DNA of 64,000 nucleotides, from assembly GCA_027886175.1 (NCBI GenBank), contig JAJNNQ010000028.1, positions 2,313,001 to 2,377,000 of the forward strand, given 5' to 3'. Each line of letters begins with the position of its first letter. The first letter of the stretch is position 1. The DNA is from Phylloscopus collybita. Lineage: Eukaryota; Chordata; Aves; Passeriformes; Phylloscopidae. The notes under the pieces are model-generated. The model did no database searches, was not told the origin of the DNA, and saw nothing but the letters and a program-made list of their open reading frames with translations. A program made the position numbers and the translations under genes. Shown in pieces: positions 49,601 through 59,582 of the stretch.

Positions 49601-51286
49601 AGGGATTGGAGAGGCCGCGGCTGCTCTGGGAATTCCAGCCCAGCTCCCTCATCACCCTCACAGGCAGGAATTCCTTCCCAATGTCCCACCTTTCCCACTT
49701 TGGAGCTGTTCCCTGTGTCCTGTCCCTCATCCCAAATCCCTCTCCAGCTCTCCTTTGGAGCTTCAAGGTTTCTCTGTTTTGATTTTCCAACCTTGGGCTC
49801 TTCCAGGGATGTGGCTGCTCTGGGAATTCCAGGCCCCTCACCACCCTCACAGGCAGGAATTCCTTCCCAATGTCTCACCAGATTCCCCTTTCCCACTTTG
49901 GAGCTGTTCCCTGTGTCCTATCCCTCCATCCCCTCATCCCAAATCCTTCCCCAGCTCTCCTTTGGAAGTCCAGGGTTTCTCTGGAGTTTTGATTTTCCAG
50001 CCTTGGGCACTTCCAATGGATTGGAGAGGCTGCGGCTGCTCTGGGAATTCCAGCTCCCTTGTTGCCCTCACGGGCAGGAATTCCTTCCCAATGTCCCACC
50101 TTTCCCACTTTGTAGCTGTTCCCCGTGTCCTGTCCCTCATCCCAAATCCTTCCCCAGCTCTCCTTTGGAGCTCCAGGGTTTCTCAGGAGCTTTGATTTTC
50201 CAGCCTTGGGCGCTTCCAATGGATTGGAGAGGCCGCGGCTGCTCTGGGAATTCCAGCTCTCCCGGGCAGGAATTCCTTCTCAATGTCTCACCAGATTCCC
50301 CTTTCCCACTTTGGAGCTGTTCCCCATGTCCTGTCCCTCATCCCAAATCCCTCCCCAGCTCTCCTTTGGAGCTCCAAGGTTTCTCTGTTTTGATTTTCCA
50401 ACCTTGGGCTCTTCCAGGGATGCGGCTGCTCTGGGAGTTCCAGCCCAGCTCCCTCATCACCCTCACAGGCAGGAATTCCTTCCCAGTGTCCCACCTTTGC
50501 CACTTTGGAGCCGTTCCCTGTGTCCTGTCCCTCCATCCCAAATCCCTCCCCTAAATCCCGCCGTGCTTGAACCTCCAGCTCTTTTTATCCGTTTTTTTTT
50601 TGTTTTTTTTTTTAATTTTAATTTTATTTTATTTTATTTATTTTTATTTTTATTTTTATTTTTATCTTTATTTTATTTTTTTATTTTTATTTTATTTTAT
50701 TTTATTTTTTTATTTTTAATTTATTTTATTTTATTCTATTCTATTTTTATTTTATTTTATTTTTTTAATTTTTATTTTTATTTTATCCTATTCTGTTTTT
50801 ATTTTATTTTATTCTATTCTATTTTATTTTATTTTTATTTTTATTTTATTTTTTTATTTTATTTTTATTTTATTTTTTATTATTTTTAATTTATTTTTTA
50901 TTATTTTTAATTTATTTTTATTTTATTTTATTTTATTTTTATTTTTTTTTTATTTTTGTATTTTTTTAAAAAATTTTTAATTTATTTTATTTTATTTTAT
51001 CCTATTCTATTTTTATTCTATTTTATTTTATTTTATTTTTGACTGAACGACCTCTTGTTTTGTTTATTTTTTTTTTTTTTGTGTGTGTTCCAGGTACCTG
51101 TGTGACTTCACCTACTACACCTCGTTGTACCAGAGCCGGGGGCGGTCGGCGTTTGTCCACGTGCCCCCCCTGGGGAAGCCTTACTCTGCAGAGCAGCTGG
51201 GCCGGGCCCTGCAGGCCATCATCCAGGAGATGCTGCATCTCCTGGAGCACCCCGAGGACAAAATCAACTGCCAGCACGAACACTGA
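33463..51286 (+). CDS. PGPEP1: PGPEP1, pyroglutamyl-peptidase I
   Basis: Cytosolic cysteine peptidase (family C15) that removes N-terminal pyroglutamate from peptides. Five plus-strand exons join in phase: 33463-33496, 36683-36735, 45065-45181, 48044-48276 and 51094-51286 (stop TGA 51284-51286). The product is 209 residues, the same length as human. It begins MEKPRRAVVVTG, then GFGPFGEHAVNASW, HVYEVPVEYQTVQRLIP, VGVSGMATTVTLEKCGHN and RYLCDFTYYTSLYQS. All three catalytic residues fall at their expected numbers: Glu85 (in TVTLEK), Cys149 (in RYLCDF) and His168 (in AFVHVPP). Introns 2, 3 and 4 are large and full of tandem arrays. The upstream neighbour LSM4 is divergent and close. Confidence 0.98.
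33497..36682 (+). other. PGPEP1: PGPEP1 intron 1, with small arrays and T-rich tract
   Basis: About 33790-33945 holds three to four units of ~39 bp (GGGGACCCCTTCCCTGGGAT type). About 35425-35730 is a (TTTTTC)n then GATTTTTTTT low-complexity tract. The rest is unique AT-rich sequence with no exon seen. Confidence 0.75.
36736..38280 (+). other. PGPEP1: Unique left part of PGPEP1 intron 2
   Basis: Mostly unique sequence with poly(T) runs at about 36809-36830 and 37335-37354. No further exon was recognised; the donor is GTAAAG after GTTCAG. Confidence 0.5.
38285..39070. repeat. ~38-bp minisatellite, PGPEP1 intron 2
   Basis: About 20 units of GTTTTGAGTGGGTAAAACTC plus AGATTTGGGGT variants, with point and small indel variation. 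Confidence 0.93.
40765..42640. repeat. ~34-bp minisatellite, PGPEP1 intron 2, split by an LTR
   Basis: Units read GGAGTGTTCATCCTCCTCCC plus AAAAGAGGTTTGG. The left part covers 40765-41155 and the right part 41754-42640; the middle is a solo LTR. Removing the LTR and one target copy restores an intact unit. Confidence 0.95.
41156..41753 (-). mobile_element. Solo LTR of an endogenous retrovirus (598 bp)
   Basis: It begins TGTTG and ends CAATA (imperfect inverted termini) and is flanked by a perfect 6-bp duplication TTCATC at 41150-41155 and 41754-41759. An AATAAA on the minus strand (41195-41200) sits near the end that would be R-U5, so the LTR points minus. No internal retroviral genes are present. 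The 6-bp duplication is typical of ERV2/ERVK-like elements. Confidence 0.85.
42641..45064 (+). other. PGPEP1: Right part of PGPEP1 intron 2 with T-rich tract and 41-bp repeats
   Basis: About 43548-43885 is a 340-bp (TTTTTTTC)n tract, pure pyrimidine on the sense strand. About 44760-45020 holds six units of ~41 bp (AAATCCTCTGCTCCTCTCCT plus GTCTGACCATCTCAG), ending about 45 bp before exon 3. The remainder is unique. Confidence 0.8.
45672..45740 (-). mobile_element. Possible diverged CR1-like 3' remnant
   Basis: GATCACCTGGGCTGGAAAAT followed by a CACCGAGCCCAGCC segment resembles the common avian interspersed 3' sequence. It is short and degraded. Confidence 0.3.
45775..46550. repeat. 18-bp minisatellite, PGPEP1 intron 3
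   Basis: About 43 units of CACCAGGGACAGGAATGT with a few recurrent variants (AATAGG, GACACGG, ACAAGA). Variant order repeats at a larger scale. Because 18 is a multiple of three, several frames stay open on both strands (for example Met-Ser-Pro-Gly-Thr-Gly), but it is intronic. Confidence 0.95.
46551..48043 (+). other. PGPEP1: PGPEP1 intron 3 right part: AT tract and G/T-rich array
   Basis: Unique to about 47075, then an A/T-only tract (47080-47355). A G/T-rich array with ~120-bp period follows (about 47375-47970; GGATTTTTGGGGGGATTTTA and GAATTTTTCGGTTTTTTGGA). The array stops about 70 bp short of the exon 4 acceptor at 48043. Confidence 0.8.
48350..50560. repeat. CR1-derived ~200-bp satellite, PGPEP1 intron 4
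   Basis: Eleven tandem units (192-212 bp) start at about 48388, 48589, 48791, 48991, 49191, 49383, 49588, 49800, 50010, 50211 and 50411. Each contains GCTGCTCTGGGAATTCCAG, CAGGAATTCCTTC, CGTTCCCTGTGTCCTGTCCC and CTCTCCTTTGGAGCTCCA. The unit matches the middle of the dispersed CR1 copy at 30.6-30.85 kb. Units carrying CTTCCAGGGATG (5th, 8th, 11th) recur every ~610 bp, a trimer higher-order period. Confidence 0.9.
50585..51050. repeat. (TTTTA)n-type low-complexity tract, PGPEP1 intron 4
   Basis: About 465 bp of TTTTA/TTTTTA with rare C, ending roughly 45 bp before the exon 5 acceptor. Confidence 0.92.
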
Positions 51287-51481
51287 GCCCGCTGCCCCAG
51301 GAGCTCTCCAAGTATTGCACTTCCAGAGTTTTCCCTTCCTGCTGCCCGAGTGTTCGGAGAGGAAAAATTTAAAAAAAAAAAAACAAAAAACCCAACAAGC
51401 AAACAAAACAAACAGTGATGACAAAAAAAAACCAGTTCTGGAGCCAGAATTGGAGACTTTAAAACAAAACAACAAAAACCA

Positions 51482-51515
<34 letters not shown>

Positions 51516-54500
51516 GGAAAATTCCACAAATTCCGCTTCTAGAAATCAACTTTTTTTTTTTTTTTTTTTTTTTTTTAATCGAGTCTATGAGTTTCAACCT
51601 GTGCAGCAAAAGATTCACAATCTCTGGCTCTAAAACACCTGCAGCTCCTCCTCCTCCTCCTCCTCTTTCCTGGAGCTGGGAGCTTCCAGGGAATGGGATC
51701 CCCAACCTGGACTCAACCTTCGGGTGCAAGGAATTGCTCTCCCAGCCCTCTCGTGGCTGATTCCTGAGTTGGAATATTTGCTTTCCTTTCGGTTTTTTTT
51801 TTTTGGGGTTTGTTTTCCCCCCCTTTTTTGGCCCAAACTGGAGGTGCTGATGTGGAAGGACAGCTGGAGCTGGGATGCTGTGGCACAGCCTCGGAGAGCA
51901 GGGTTTGGTGGCCGGCAGGAGCTTTTGCTGGGGTGGAAAACGAATTTTGGGCACTGACCCCTCACTCCAGGTCCTCCAAACATCCCCAGCTGCAGTAGAA
52001 GGGATGTGCTTGGGGTTCCTTTTGGAACCCAAATTTTGGGTTTGTTTTTTTTTTTTTTTGTTTTGGTTTTGTGGTTTTTTTTGTTTTGGTTTGTTTTGTG
52101 TTTGTTTGTGTTTTTGGTGGTTTTTTGTTTGTTTTTGTTTTGGGGTTTTTTGGGTTTTTTGGGGGTTTTTTTGGGGTTTTTTGGGGGGTTTTTTTTGGTT
52201 TTTGTGTTTGTTTTTTTTTTGTTTGTTTTTTGTGTTTTTGTTTTGTTTTGTTTTTTGTTTTTTGTTTGTTTGTGGGTTTTTTTGGTTTTTTTGGGGGTTT
52301 TTTTGGGGGGGTTTTTTTTGTTTTGTTTTGGTTTTTTTTTTTATGTTTTTTGGGGGTGTTTTATTGTTGTTTTTTTTTTGGAGCCTGACTCTAAATCTTT
52401 CCAAATCTCCTCTTCCTGCCTCTCTCTTGGCCTCCTCCCTCCCTCAAATCAAGCGTGGACCTCGTCTACCAAACACCTCGAGGTTCAAACACATCTGAAC
52501 CCAACCAGGAGTGGCTCAAGAGCTTTGCTGAGAGCCACTTTCCCCCCAGGGCACATCTCCCATCCTGCTGGGTTTTTTAAGCTGAAGCTGGAGAAATTTG
52601 CAACTTCCCCCTCAGCTGCAAATTTTTATTTTTTTTTTTCCCTCTGCCTCCTGGCTTAGGAGAGTAAAAAAGCTTTAACTGAGATCCCAATCCCACCTGG
52701 ATGGAGTGGAAGGCATTAAAAAAAAAAACAAAAAAACGCAGGGTGGGGAGTGACAGCTTGGAAAAATCAAACTGCAGATCCTCCACCCCAATCCCAGTGA
52801 TGGAAAACAGTGATGGAAACCAGAGGAATTATTGAGGAATTGGGTCTGGAGTGAGGGCTCTGGGCTCTTCCTCGCTGTTCCCCCTCCCAGTGGGAGGGTG
52901 CAGAAGTGCTGCTGCTGGTGGTGGTGGGAGCTTTCCCAGGAATTCTGGGTTTTTTTGGGAGGGGAAGGATGCCTGCAGGATCTCAGCAGGTGGGTGATGC
53001 CGGTCCTGGACGTGCATTTGCTGCCAAATTTTGAGACTCCAGAAAAAAAACAAACAAACAAACAAAAAAAAAAAACACAAAAAAACCCGAAAACAAAATA
53101 AAAAAGATTAAAAACCCCACCTGGAGCTGGAGCAGGAGCAGACACAAAGCTGGGAACTGCTGGAGAGGCCGTGTGAAGGGAGGAATCTGTGATTTGAACA
53201 GACAGACACCAACATCTCTGTGGAACGACGTCTCCGAGAGGTTTTTGGGGACCCCCGTGGTTCCCATCCCCCTGGTGCCCAGCGGCTCTGCTGTGGTAAC
53301 TCTCAGTGAGAGAGAGAATTCAGAGTTCTTGCCAGGAGAGGTCTGGTGAACAGGACAAAACCACTCCTTGTAACCCCTGAGATGGGGCAAAGACTTTGCA
53401 GCTGCAAGGACTCGGCTGAGGGCGCCCGAGCAGGAAGAAATTTTATTTTATTTCTTTTTTTTTTTTTTTTTTTTTTTTTTGGATAGACCCAAGGAAATTC
53501 CTTCTCTGTTCACTCTCCAGGCCTTCCTAACTCAGAGGAATTCACCTGCAAGTGAAATGATTTGTCATTCCCATCGAATTCCAAGGTAGCACTTGTCAGA
53601 TTTCCTGATTAGTAATTTATTCTATTTAATGTTTTGTTGAAATCTTCGGGCTTTGACGCAGGTTTTGGGGGGTTTTTTGGGTTGGTTTGGGTTTTATTTT
53701 TTGTGATTAGTTCGGCTCCTTATCCCCGTAGGATCATTCTTTTGTTGGTGAGAAGTTTTTGGTTTTTTTGTCTTTAATACCTTATCCAACAATATTTTAA
53801 TTATTTTATTTTATTTTACTTTATTTTATTTTATTTTATTTTATTTTATTTTATGAACTATAGGAATTTCAGAGTTGCAAAGGCTCTTTCTGAAGTTATT
53901 GACTTGGACAAACACCCCCCCCTTTGCTGACACCATAAATACTCATCTTGATCTAGGTGGATTTGTTATTTTGGCACCAGAATCCCTCTTTTTTTTATAT
54001 ATTTTTTTTTAATTTTTTGCAGGATAAAATGCACTTTTTCATAAAAAAAAAAGCAAAAAAAAAAAGGCAAAAAAACCCAAACAACTTTTATTCCCATCTG
54101 ATGAGTGTCTTAGGGGCTGAAAGGGATTTTTCTGCCCAAATCTCCAGAGCTGAGGGGCGTTGTTAATTCCTCGAGGTATTTATTCACTGAAACCTGGCAC
54201 CTGCTTCTGGCTCCCTTGTTTGTTCTGTGAGACAGAGCAGGGAAGGAAAACGCCCTCCCCACCAGTAGGAATTGGAGCATTGGAGATGGGAAATGATGAA
54301 ATTTTCACTGCCCTCACAGGAAAAAAAATAAATTCCGTGGGACTTCAACACCCCCCCCACCCCAGCCCAGCCCGTTCAGGTTTTTCGGCTGCAGCAGCCT
54401 CTTCAACCAGAAATGTTTACTTTGCTGATCAGGGAGTGCCTTGTCCTGTGCTGGGCTCACCTTTGGGGGAGCGGGGATGCTGATGATGATGATGATGATG

Positions 54501-55080
54501 ATGGGGATGATGTGCATTTGCCTGGCTTGTGGGTGGGGGGGAAAAAAAAAAATGGGCAAAAAAAAAAAAAAATTGGGCTGGAAAGCCTTGAGTTGGTGGG
54601 AAAATCCCCGTTAGCACCCATGGGTGCTCCTCAGAGCCTGTGCTGTTTGCTGACACACACACAGAGGGAGCAGATTGGCTCTTCCAGCCTCACTTTTTGT
54701 TGGTTTGCCCCCATCCCCGAGAGGTTTTTTGCTGTCTCCTCCTTTTTTTGGGGCCAGGTGTTTGTTTGTCCAGCCTGGCTCAGCCCTGGGCTCCTCCCCA
54801 CCCCTGTCCCTTGTGAAGCCACCGGGTGTCTCAGGTGTCACCTCGTGTTTGTCAGGACTCTTGGAGCCCCCCCCAATCCCAATCCCAATCCCAAACCTCC
54901 CCCCTGGGGGGTTTCTCTTTGTCTCCGTGTGTTCTTGCAGTGCCTTGTAAATCCCAACCATCCCCGGAGGGGCTGCGGGGCTCAGGGTCCCAGCTTTCTA
55001 CTGCCGGACTGGGCTTTGTAACGTGAGGAATCCAAAAAAACCCTGTTTGGAAAAAAAATAAAAAAGGAAATAATAAAAAA
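51287..55080 (+). other. PGPEP1: Probable long PGPEP1 3' UTR
   Basis: No other gene signal was found. It contains A-rich runs (51367-51520), a poly(T) (51550-51577), a G/T-rich tract (52040-52385), poly(T) at 53459-53481, a (TTTTA)n run (53800-53855) and a short (GAT)n run (54482-54504). A long PGPEP1 3' UTR is also known in mammals. Its end is inferred from the AATAAA pair below. Confidence 0.55.
55057..55077 (+). terminator. PGPEP1: Candidate PGPEP1 poly(A) signals
   Basis: Two AATAAA motifs at 55057-55062 and 55072-55077, inside an A-rich stretch after 3.8 kb of non-coding sequence. The A-rich context weakens the call. Confidence 0.4.
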
Positions 55081-55122
55081 AAAAATAAAAAAAAAGAGTT
55101 TAACTCTGACTGCCGAGTGTGC

Positions 55123-55518
55123 TGTTGTCCTGGCGGGGTTTTTAAAGGTGGTGGTTTGTCGCTGCAGGGCACGAAATGGGGAGGCAGACTCACAGAAGGC
55201 TGAGGATTCAAAATCTTGAGTTTATTCTCCCAGCACCTGCCTTTACACCTTTTTACAGTGAGCCCACCTGAGAGGTGGGACCCTTGGACCTGTTGGTCAC
55301 ATCCAGGGGTCACCAAGCAAAGTCCCTCCTTGAGAAGGGAATGTAGAAAACAGGATAGGTTTAAAAAATCCACGTCCTTCGTTTACAAAGGTTGTGCCTG
55401 GGAAAAAAAAATCCCCGAAAATCAAAAGGTGGCAGGCACAAACCTAAATCGTGTCCCCCCCCCCAAGTGCCACATCCACACCGCTACACCCCTCCAGGAG
55501 TAGAAAAAAAAAACAACG
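55123..55518 (-). mobile_element. Candidate solo LTR (about 396 bp)
   Basis: The left end is TGTTGTCC (…GGACAACA on minus) and the right end is ACAACG. The flanks GTGTGC (55117-55122) and CTGTGC (55519-55524) match at 5 of 6. On the minus strand GGAGAATAAACTC (AATAAA at 55221-55226) sits about 100 bp from the LTR's 3' end, as expected for R-U5. No internal region is present. Confidence 0.55.
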
Positions 55519-55789
55519 CTGTGCTGGCGGCTTTAAGGCTTCTCCCTCCGCTGCTGGCACTGGTCCTGACTGGGAGCAAACTGGGAGGGCTGGTGCCAGC
55601 AGATGGTGCTGCCAGCCGGGCAGCGTTGTGCTCGGTGTCACCCCGGGGACAGCCCAGGGTGTCACCCAGCCCTGCGCAGCTCCGGCTGGATCCGGGACAC
55701 GGGGCGGCTCCGGCTGGATCCGGGAAAAAGGGAGGGGTGACCCCGGCAGGGATCCGGAGTGACCCGGGACAGGGAGAGGCTGCAGGGAC

Positions 55790-56320
55790 TGGACAGCTCC
55801 AGCTCGGTCCAGCTCTGGGTAATTCCAGCTCGGTCCAGGACACCTGGACAGCTCCACCTTGATCCAGCTCTGGGTAATTCCAGCTCGGTCCAGGACACCT
55901 GGACAGCTCCACCTTGATCCAGCTCTGGGTAATTCCAGCTCGGTCCAGGACACCTGGACAGCTCCACCTTGATCCAGCTCTGGGTAATTCCAGCTCGGTC
56001 CAGGACACCTGGACAGCTCCACCTTGATCCAGCTCTGGGTTATTCCAGCTCGGTCCAGGACACCTGGACAGCTCCAGCTCGGTCCAGGGCACCTGGACAG
56101 CTCCACCTTGATCCAGTTCTGGATAATTCCAGCTCGGTCCAGGACACCTGGACAGCTCCAGCTCGATCCAGCTCTGGATAATTCCAGCTCGGTCCAGGGC
56201 ACCTGGACAGCTCCAGCTCGGTCCAGCTCTGGGTAATTCCAGCTCGGTCCAGGACACCTGGACAGCTCCACCTTGATCCAGCTCTGGGTAATTCCAGCTC
56301 GGTCCAGGGCGGCTGGAGGC
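55790..56320. repeat. ~55-bp minisatellite between PGPEP1 and GDF15
   Basis: About ten units of GGTAATTCCAGCTCGGTCCA plus GGACACCTGGACAGCTCCA and CTTGATCCAGCTCTG. Some units are shortened by internal deletion. Confidence 0.93.
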
Positions 56321-57460
56321 TCCAGACCCTCCGCAGCTCCAGCACGGTCCTGGGGGGCTTCTCCTGGTCCCCATTTCCCTGGCGTGGCAGAGGCGGCAGG
56401 ACAGGGGATGTCACCAGGGCAGGGGCAGCAGCAGAAGCCGGTGCTGGGTGTCGGTGTCACCCCCCGCCCGCAGCTCCGGGGGATCCAGGAGGAGCGGGAT
56501 GGGGTTGGATTTGTGACCCGAGGTAATTAAAGCCCAGACCGACCCTGGGGTGCCCCGGCAGGATGGGGCACAGCGGGGTCCGTGCCCCTGCTCCGGGTGG
56601 GTTTAGTCCGGAGCAAGGATCAGAAAGGAAATCCTCGCTGTTCCTCTGGTATCTCTGCTTTTTCTCTTTTTTATGCCCTAATTCTAGGATTTTTTTTTTT
56701 ATTTTTTTTTCCCTGAGCTGCCATGGTGATCCTGCCGAGCTCTCCAGCCTTTTTCTTGGAGATGGAGCTTTTATTCCACCCATCAACAACCAGGCACCGG
56801 CAGGTTTGGGATCTCCCTGGCAGGTGAGCCGGGATTTGAGCTCCTGGGCCACTGAGCCAAGCCCTGATGACTTCACTCCCCTTTGAATTCCCTTTACAAG
56901 GTGAGAAGCTTTTCCTGCGCGGTGTTCCCGGGCTGATGTCACGCCTCGGGTAAGTCATGTGCACTTGAGGTCATTTTACAAACAGAACCCCGCGGGAAGG
57001 GGGGACAGATCCAAGGTTTTCTCCCTGCTGAGGAGGCTCCTCACGGAGGTTCCAAGGTTTTCTCCCTGCTGAGGAGGCTCCTCACGGAGCATCCTGCTTG
57101 GGCTCCTCGGCGGAGACTCAGAGACTGATGGAGAAGATCCCTTTGGGCGGACTGGCTCCTCCAAGATTTTAATTCTCCCTTCTTCTCCGCCGCCGTTCTT
57201 CCCTCCTCCCCAGCTCCTCCCGCTTTCCTAAACGAGGTGGGATTTTTGGGCAGCCTCCATCTGGCAGGGCTGCTCCCTCTCTCTCCCTGTTTTCCCAGCT
57301 CGCAAATCAAAGCCCAGCTCCGGCGAAGGTGCTGCGGGAGGGCTCCCCAGAGCTTCCACCCCCCACCAAAAAAAAAAAAAAAAAAAAAAAAATTAAAACA
57401 CAAACCTCGCAGCAGCTGCAGGGGAATGGCTGGAATTTCCTGCCCTGGCCGCCTTGGGTG

Positions 57461-57504
57461 AGGCTTGTGTGGGCATGTCCCAGGGCATGTCCCAGGGCAT
57501 GTCC
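57461..57504. promoter_or_regulatory. Cluster of p53-type half-sites
   Basis: GGGCATGTCC, a perfect RRRCWWGYYY half-site, occurs at 57471-57480, 57483-57492 and 57495-57504, each separated by CA. AGGCTTGTGT at 57461-57470 is a one-mismatch half-site directly abutting the first. It lies about 5.2 kb upstream of the GDF15 start codon. Confidence 0.55.
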
Positions 57505-58234
57505 CAGGGCAGGATCCGCCACCTCTCGCCTCCTGGGACGGCTGCCTGGGGACGGACACGCTCCCAGCCCGGCACAGAATTCCCGGGATGAGCTCCCCGT
57601 GCCGGGGGTGATGCTGAGCTTTGAACAATTCCCCCATCCCAGGGCTCCTCACCGCGGCTTTCCCCTCCCTGCCCGGATTCAGGAGATGCAGATGGAGATT
57701 CTCTGCTGCGGGATGGGATTTTTATTTTTTTTTTTTTTTTTTTTCTTCTTTTTTTTCCTTTGGCCGCTTCCCAGCCGGCACCACGGCTCCCACAGCCTGG
57801 GGGGGAAAAAAAAAAAAAAAAAAAATCTCTCTCCGCGCTGCCTCTCTCCAGCTGCTTCCCGCTGCCGGGGATGCTCCGTGCCCTGTGTGTGTGTACACAA
57901 GCCTTTCCCGAGTCACGCTCCGGTGACTAATTCCCTCCTGATGGGCACGTGGAGCCCCGTCCGTGTCCGGGTTCACCGAGAAATCCGTTTATTTCTCCCG
58001 GAGGTGGGGCTGACAGCGACTTCCCCAAATTCCCCACCCCTCCTCACCCCGAATTCTCCCGTCCTCGTTCCTCGTCCAACATGTGCTTCAAAAATCATCC
58101 AGGCTCTCCAAATCCTACGCTTTTAAGAGGGGTTTTGGGGGGTTGTCTTTGATAAAAGGGATGCTCTCCTGCGGTGTGCCCAGGTTGGATTTGGTTTCCT
58201 TCACCTGCTTTCCCTGTCATTTAAAGCAACCACA

Positions 58235-59582
58235 CTTAAAATCCTACAGATTTGAGGAACCTGCTGGGTTTTCCTTCCCTTCTCTTGTGTCCTAAGGGTT
58301 TCCTGGGTAAAAGAGACGCTGCTCTGGGACGTGCCCAGCTTGGATTTGGTTCCTTTCATCCATCCATTTTTTTTTTTTCCTCTGCTGAGTGTTGGCAAAC
58401 TTCTTGGGAGGAAGGATTTAGAGCTGATCTGGCTCCCTTGGAGCCTCGAGCTTCATTGCTGGGCTCAGCACCACCATCCCAAGGGACCACAATGCTCCCA
58501 AAGGCCTTGGCCTGGGATTACCTCCTGGATCTACACCAAGAACGGAGGGGAAGAGCTGCTTTGGCACTCTGGGTTAGGGTGAGATTGAACAGGAAGATGC
58601 TCCCACCGTGGAAAAGCTGCTTTTTTAAAGCTTCATCATCACATCAGTCCCGCCCAGGCTGAATTCCTGAATATCCTGAGCTGGAAGGGACCCACGAGGA
58701 TGAGGAAGCCCAACTCTGTGATGTTCTCCAGGGGTTCTGTTTAAGGCCTCTGAGCTGCAAACCATCCTCAGCAGAGCACAGACCCTGGAAATCACAGCCC
58801 AGGGGAGCCCACCCAGCAAAGAAGAGCACCCTGGTGCCAAAAAGCATCGATGCCCAGAGAGGGGAAGGTGCTTGTGGGGTGAGCCAGGACCTCCCAAGCC
58901 AGATTTTCCATTTTTGGTGGTGGGACCAGAGGCATTTCCTGCACTTCCCGGGCCGGGCCGAGGGGGGCTGGGAATCACTGAGTTAATCACTGACCCCGCG
59001 GGTGCAGCCCCAGGCAGGAATGTCTTTGTCCAAGTGGAGCAGAAGTCTCATTTTTGGGAGATGCCGTAAACTGGCGGAGGCCAAGGGAGAAAAAAAATGT
59101 GATTCCTGCTGCGACGGGGCCAAAGCTGCTGCTTTTTTTTTTTTGGTCTTTGATTTAGAAACATCCAAAGGTCGCTGCAGTGGCCACTCTGCCGATCCAG
59201 GGCTGGGAACAGGCGCGGTGTTCTGTCCCTGGTTGCGCCTTCCCGAGCATCCCACGCTGGCAGCCGAGGGAGAGCCCCACCTCCCGTCCCTCTGTGCCCC
59301 CCTTGGCAGGACCTGAAGTGAGATGGGGCAGCAGCAACCCCCAGCAACGAAGCTCGAGGCTCCAAGGGAGCCAGATCAGCTCTAAATCCTTCCTCCCAAG
59401 AAGCTTTCCAAGGCTGAGCACGGGGAAAAAAAAAAAAAAAACAAACCAAAAACATGGATGGAAGGAACCAAATCCAAGCTGGGCACGTCCCAGAGCAGCG
59501 TCTCTTTTACCCAGGAAACCCTTAGGACACAACAGAAGGGAAGGAAAACCCAGCAGGTTCCTCAAAACTGTAGGATTTTAAG
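58235..59582. repeat. Inverted repeat, ~230-bp arms with ~875-bp spacer
   Basis: The left arm (58235-58463) and the reverse complement of the right arm (about 59340-59582) share CTTAAAATCCTACAG, GGAACCTGCTGGGTTTTCCT, AGAGACGCTGCTCTGGGACG, TTTAGAGCTGATCTGGCTCC and more, differing mainly in the central T-run. A related direct copy begins at about 58135. It is probably an unclassified interspersed element present in both orientations. Confidence 0.85.
58640..58760 (-). mobile_element. CR1-like 3' remnant
   Basis: ATATCCTGAGCTGGAAGGGA followed by CCCACGAGGATGAGGAAGCC and CCAACTC resembles the conserved 3' region of avian CR1 elements in reverse. Diverged. Confidence 0.6.

Noticed and set aside
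48354..50889. Long plus-strand open frames of 400-600 residues in PGPEP1 intron 4
   Set aside because: Repeated translation of the CR1-derived unit; it is antisense-type CR1 3' sequence, not the CR1 ORF, and is intronic.
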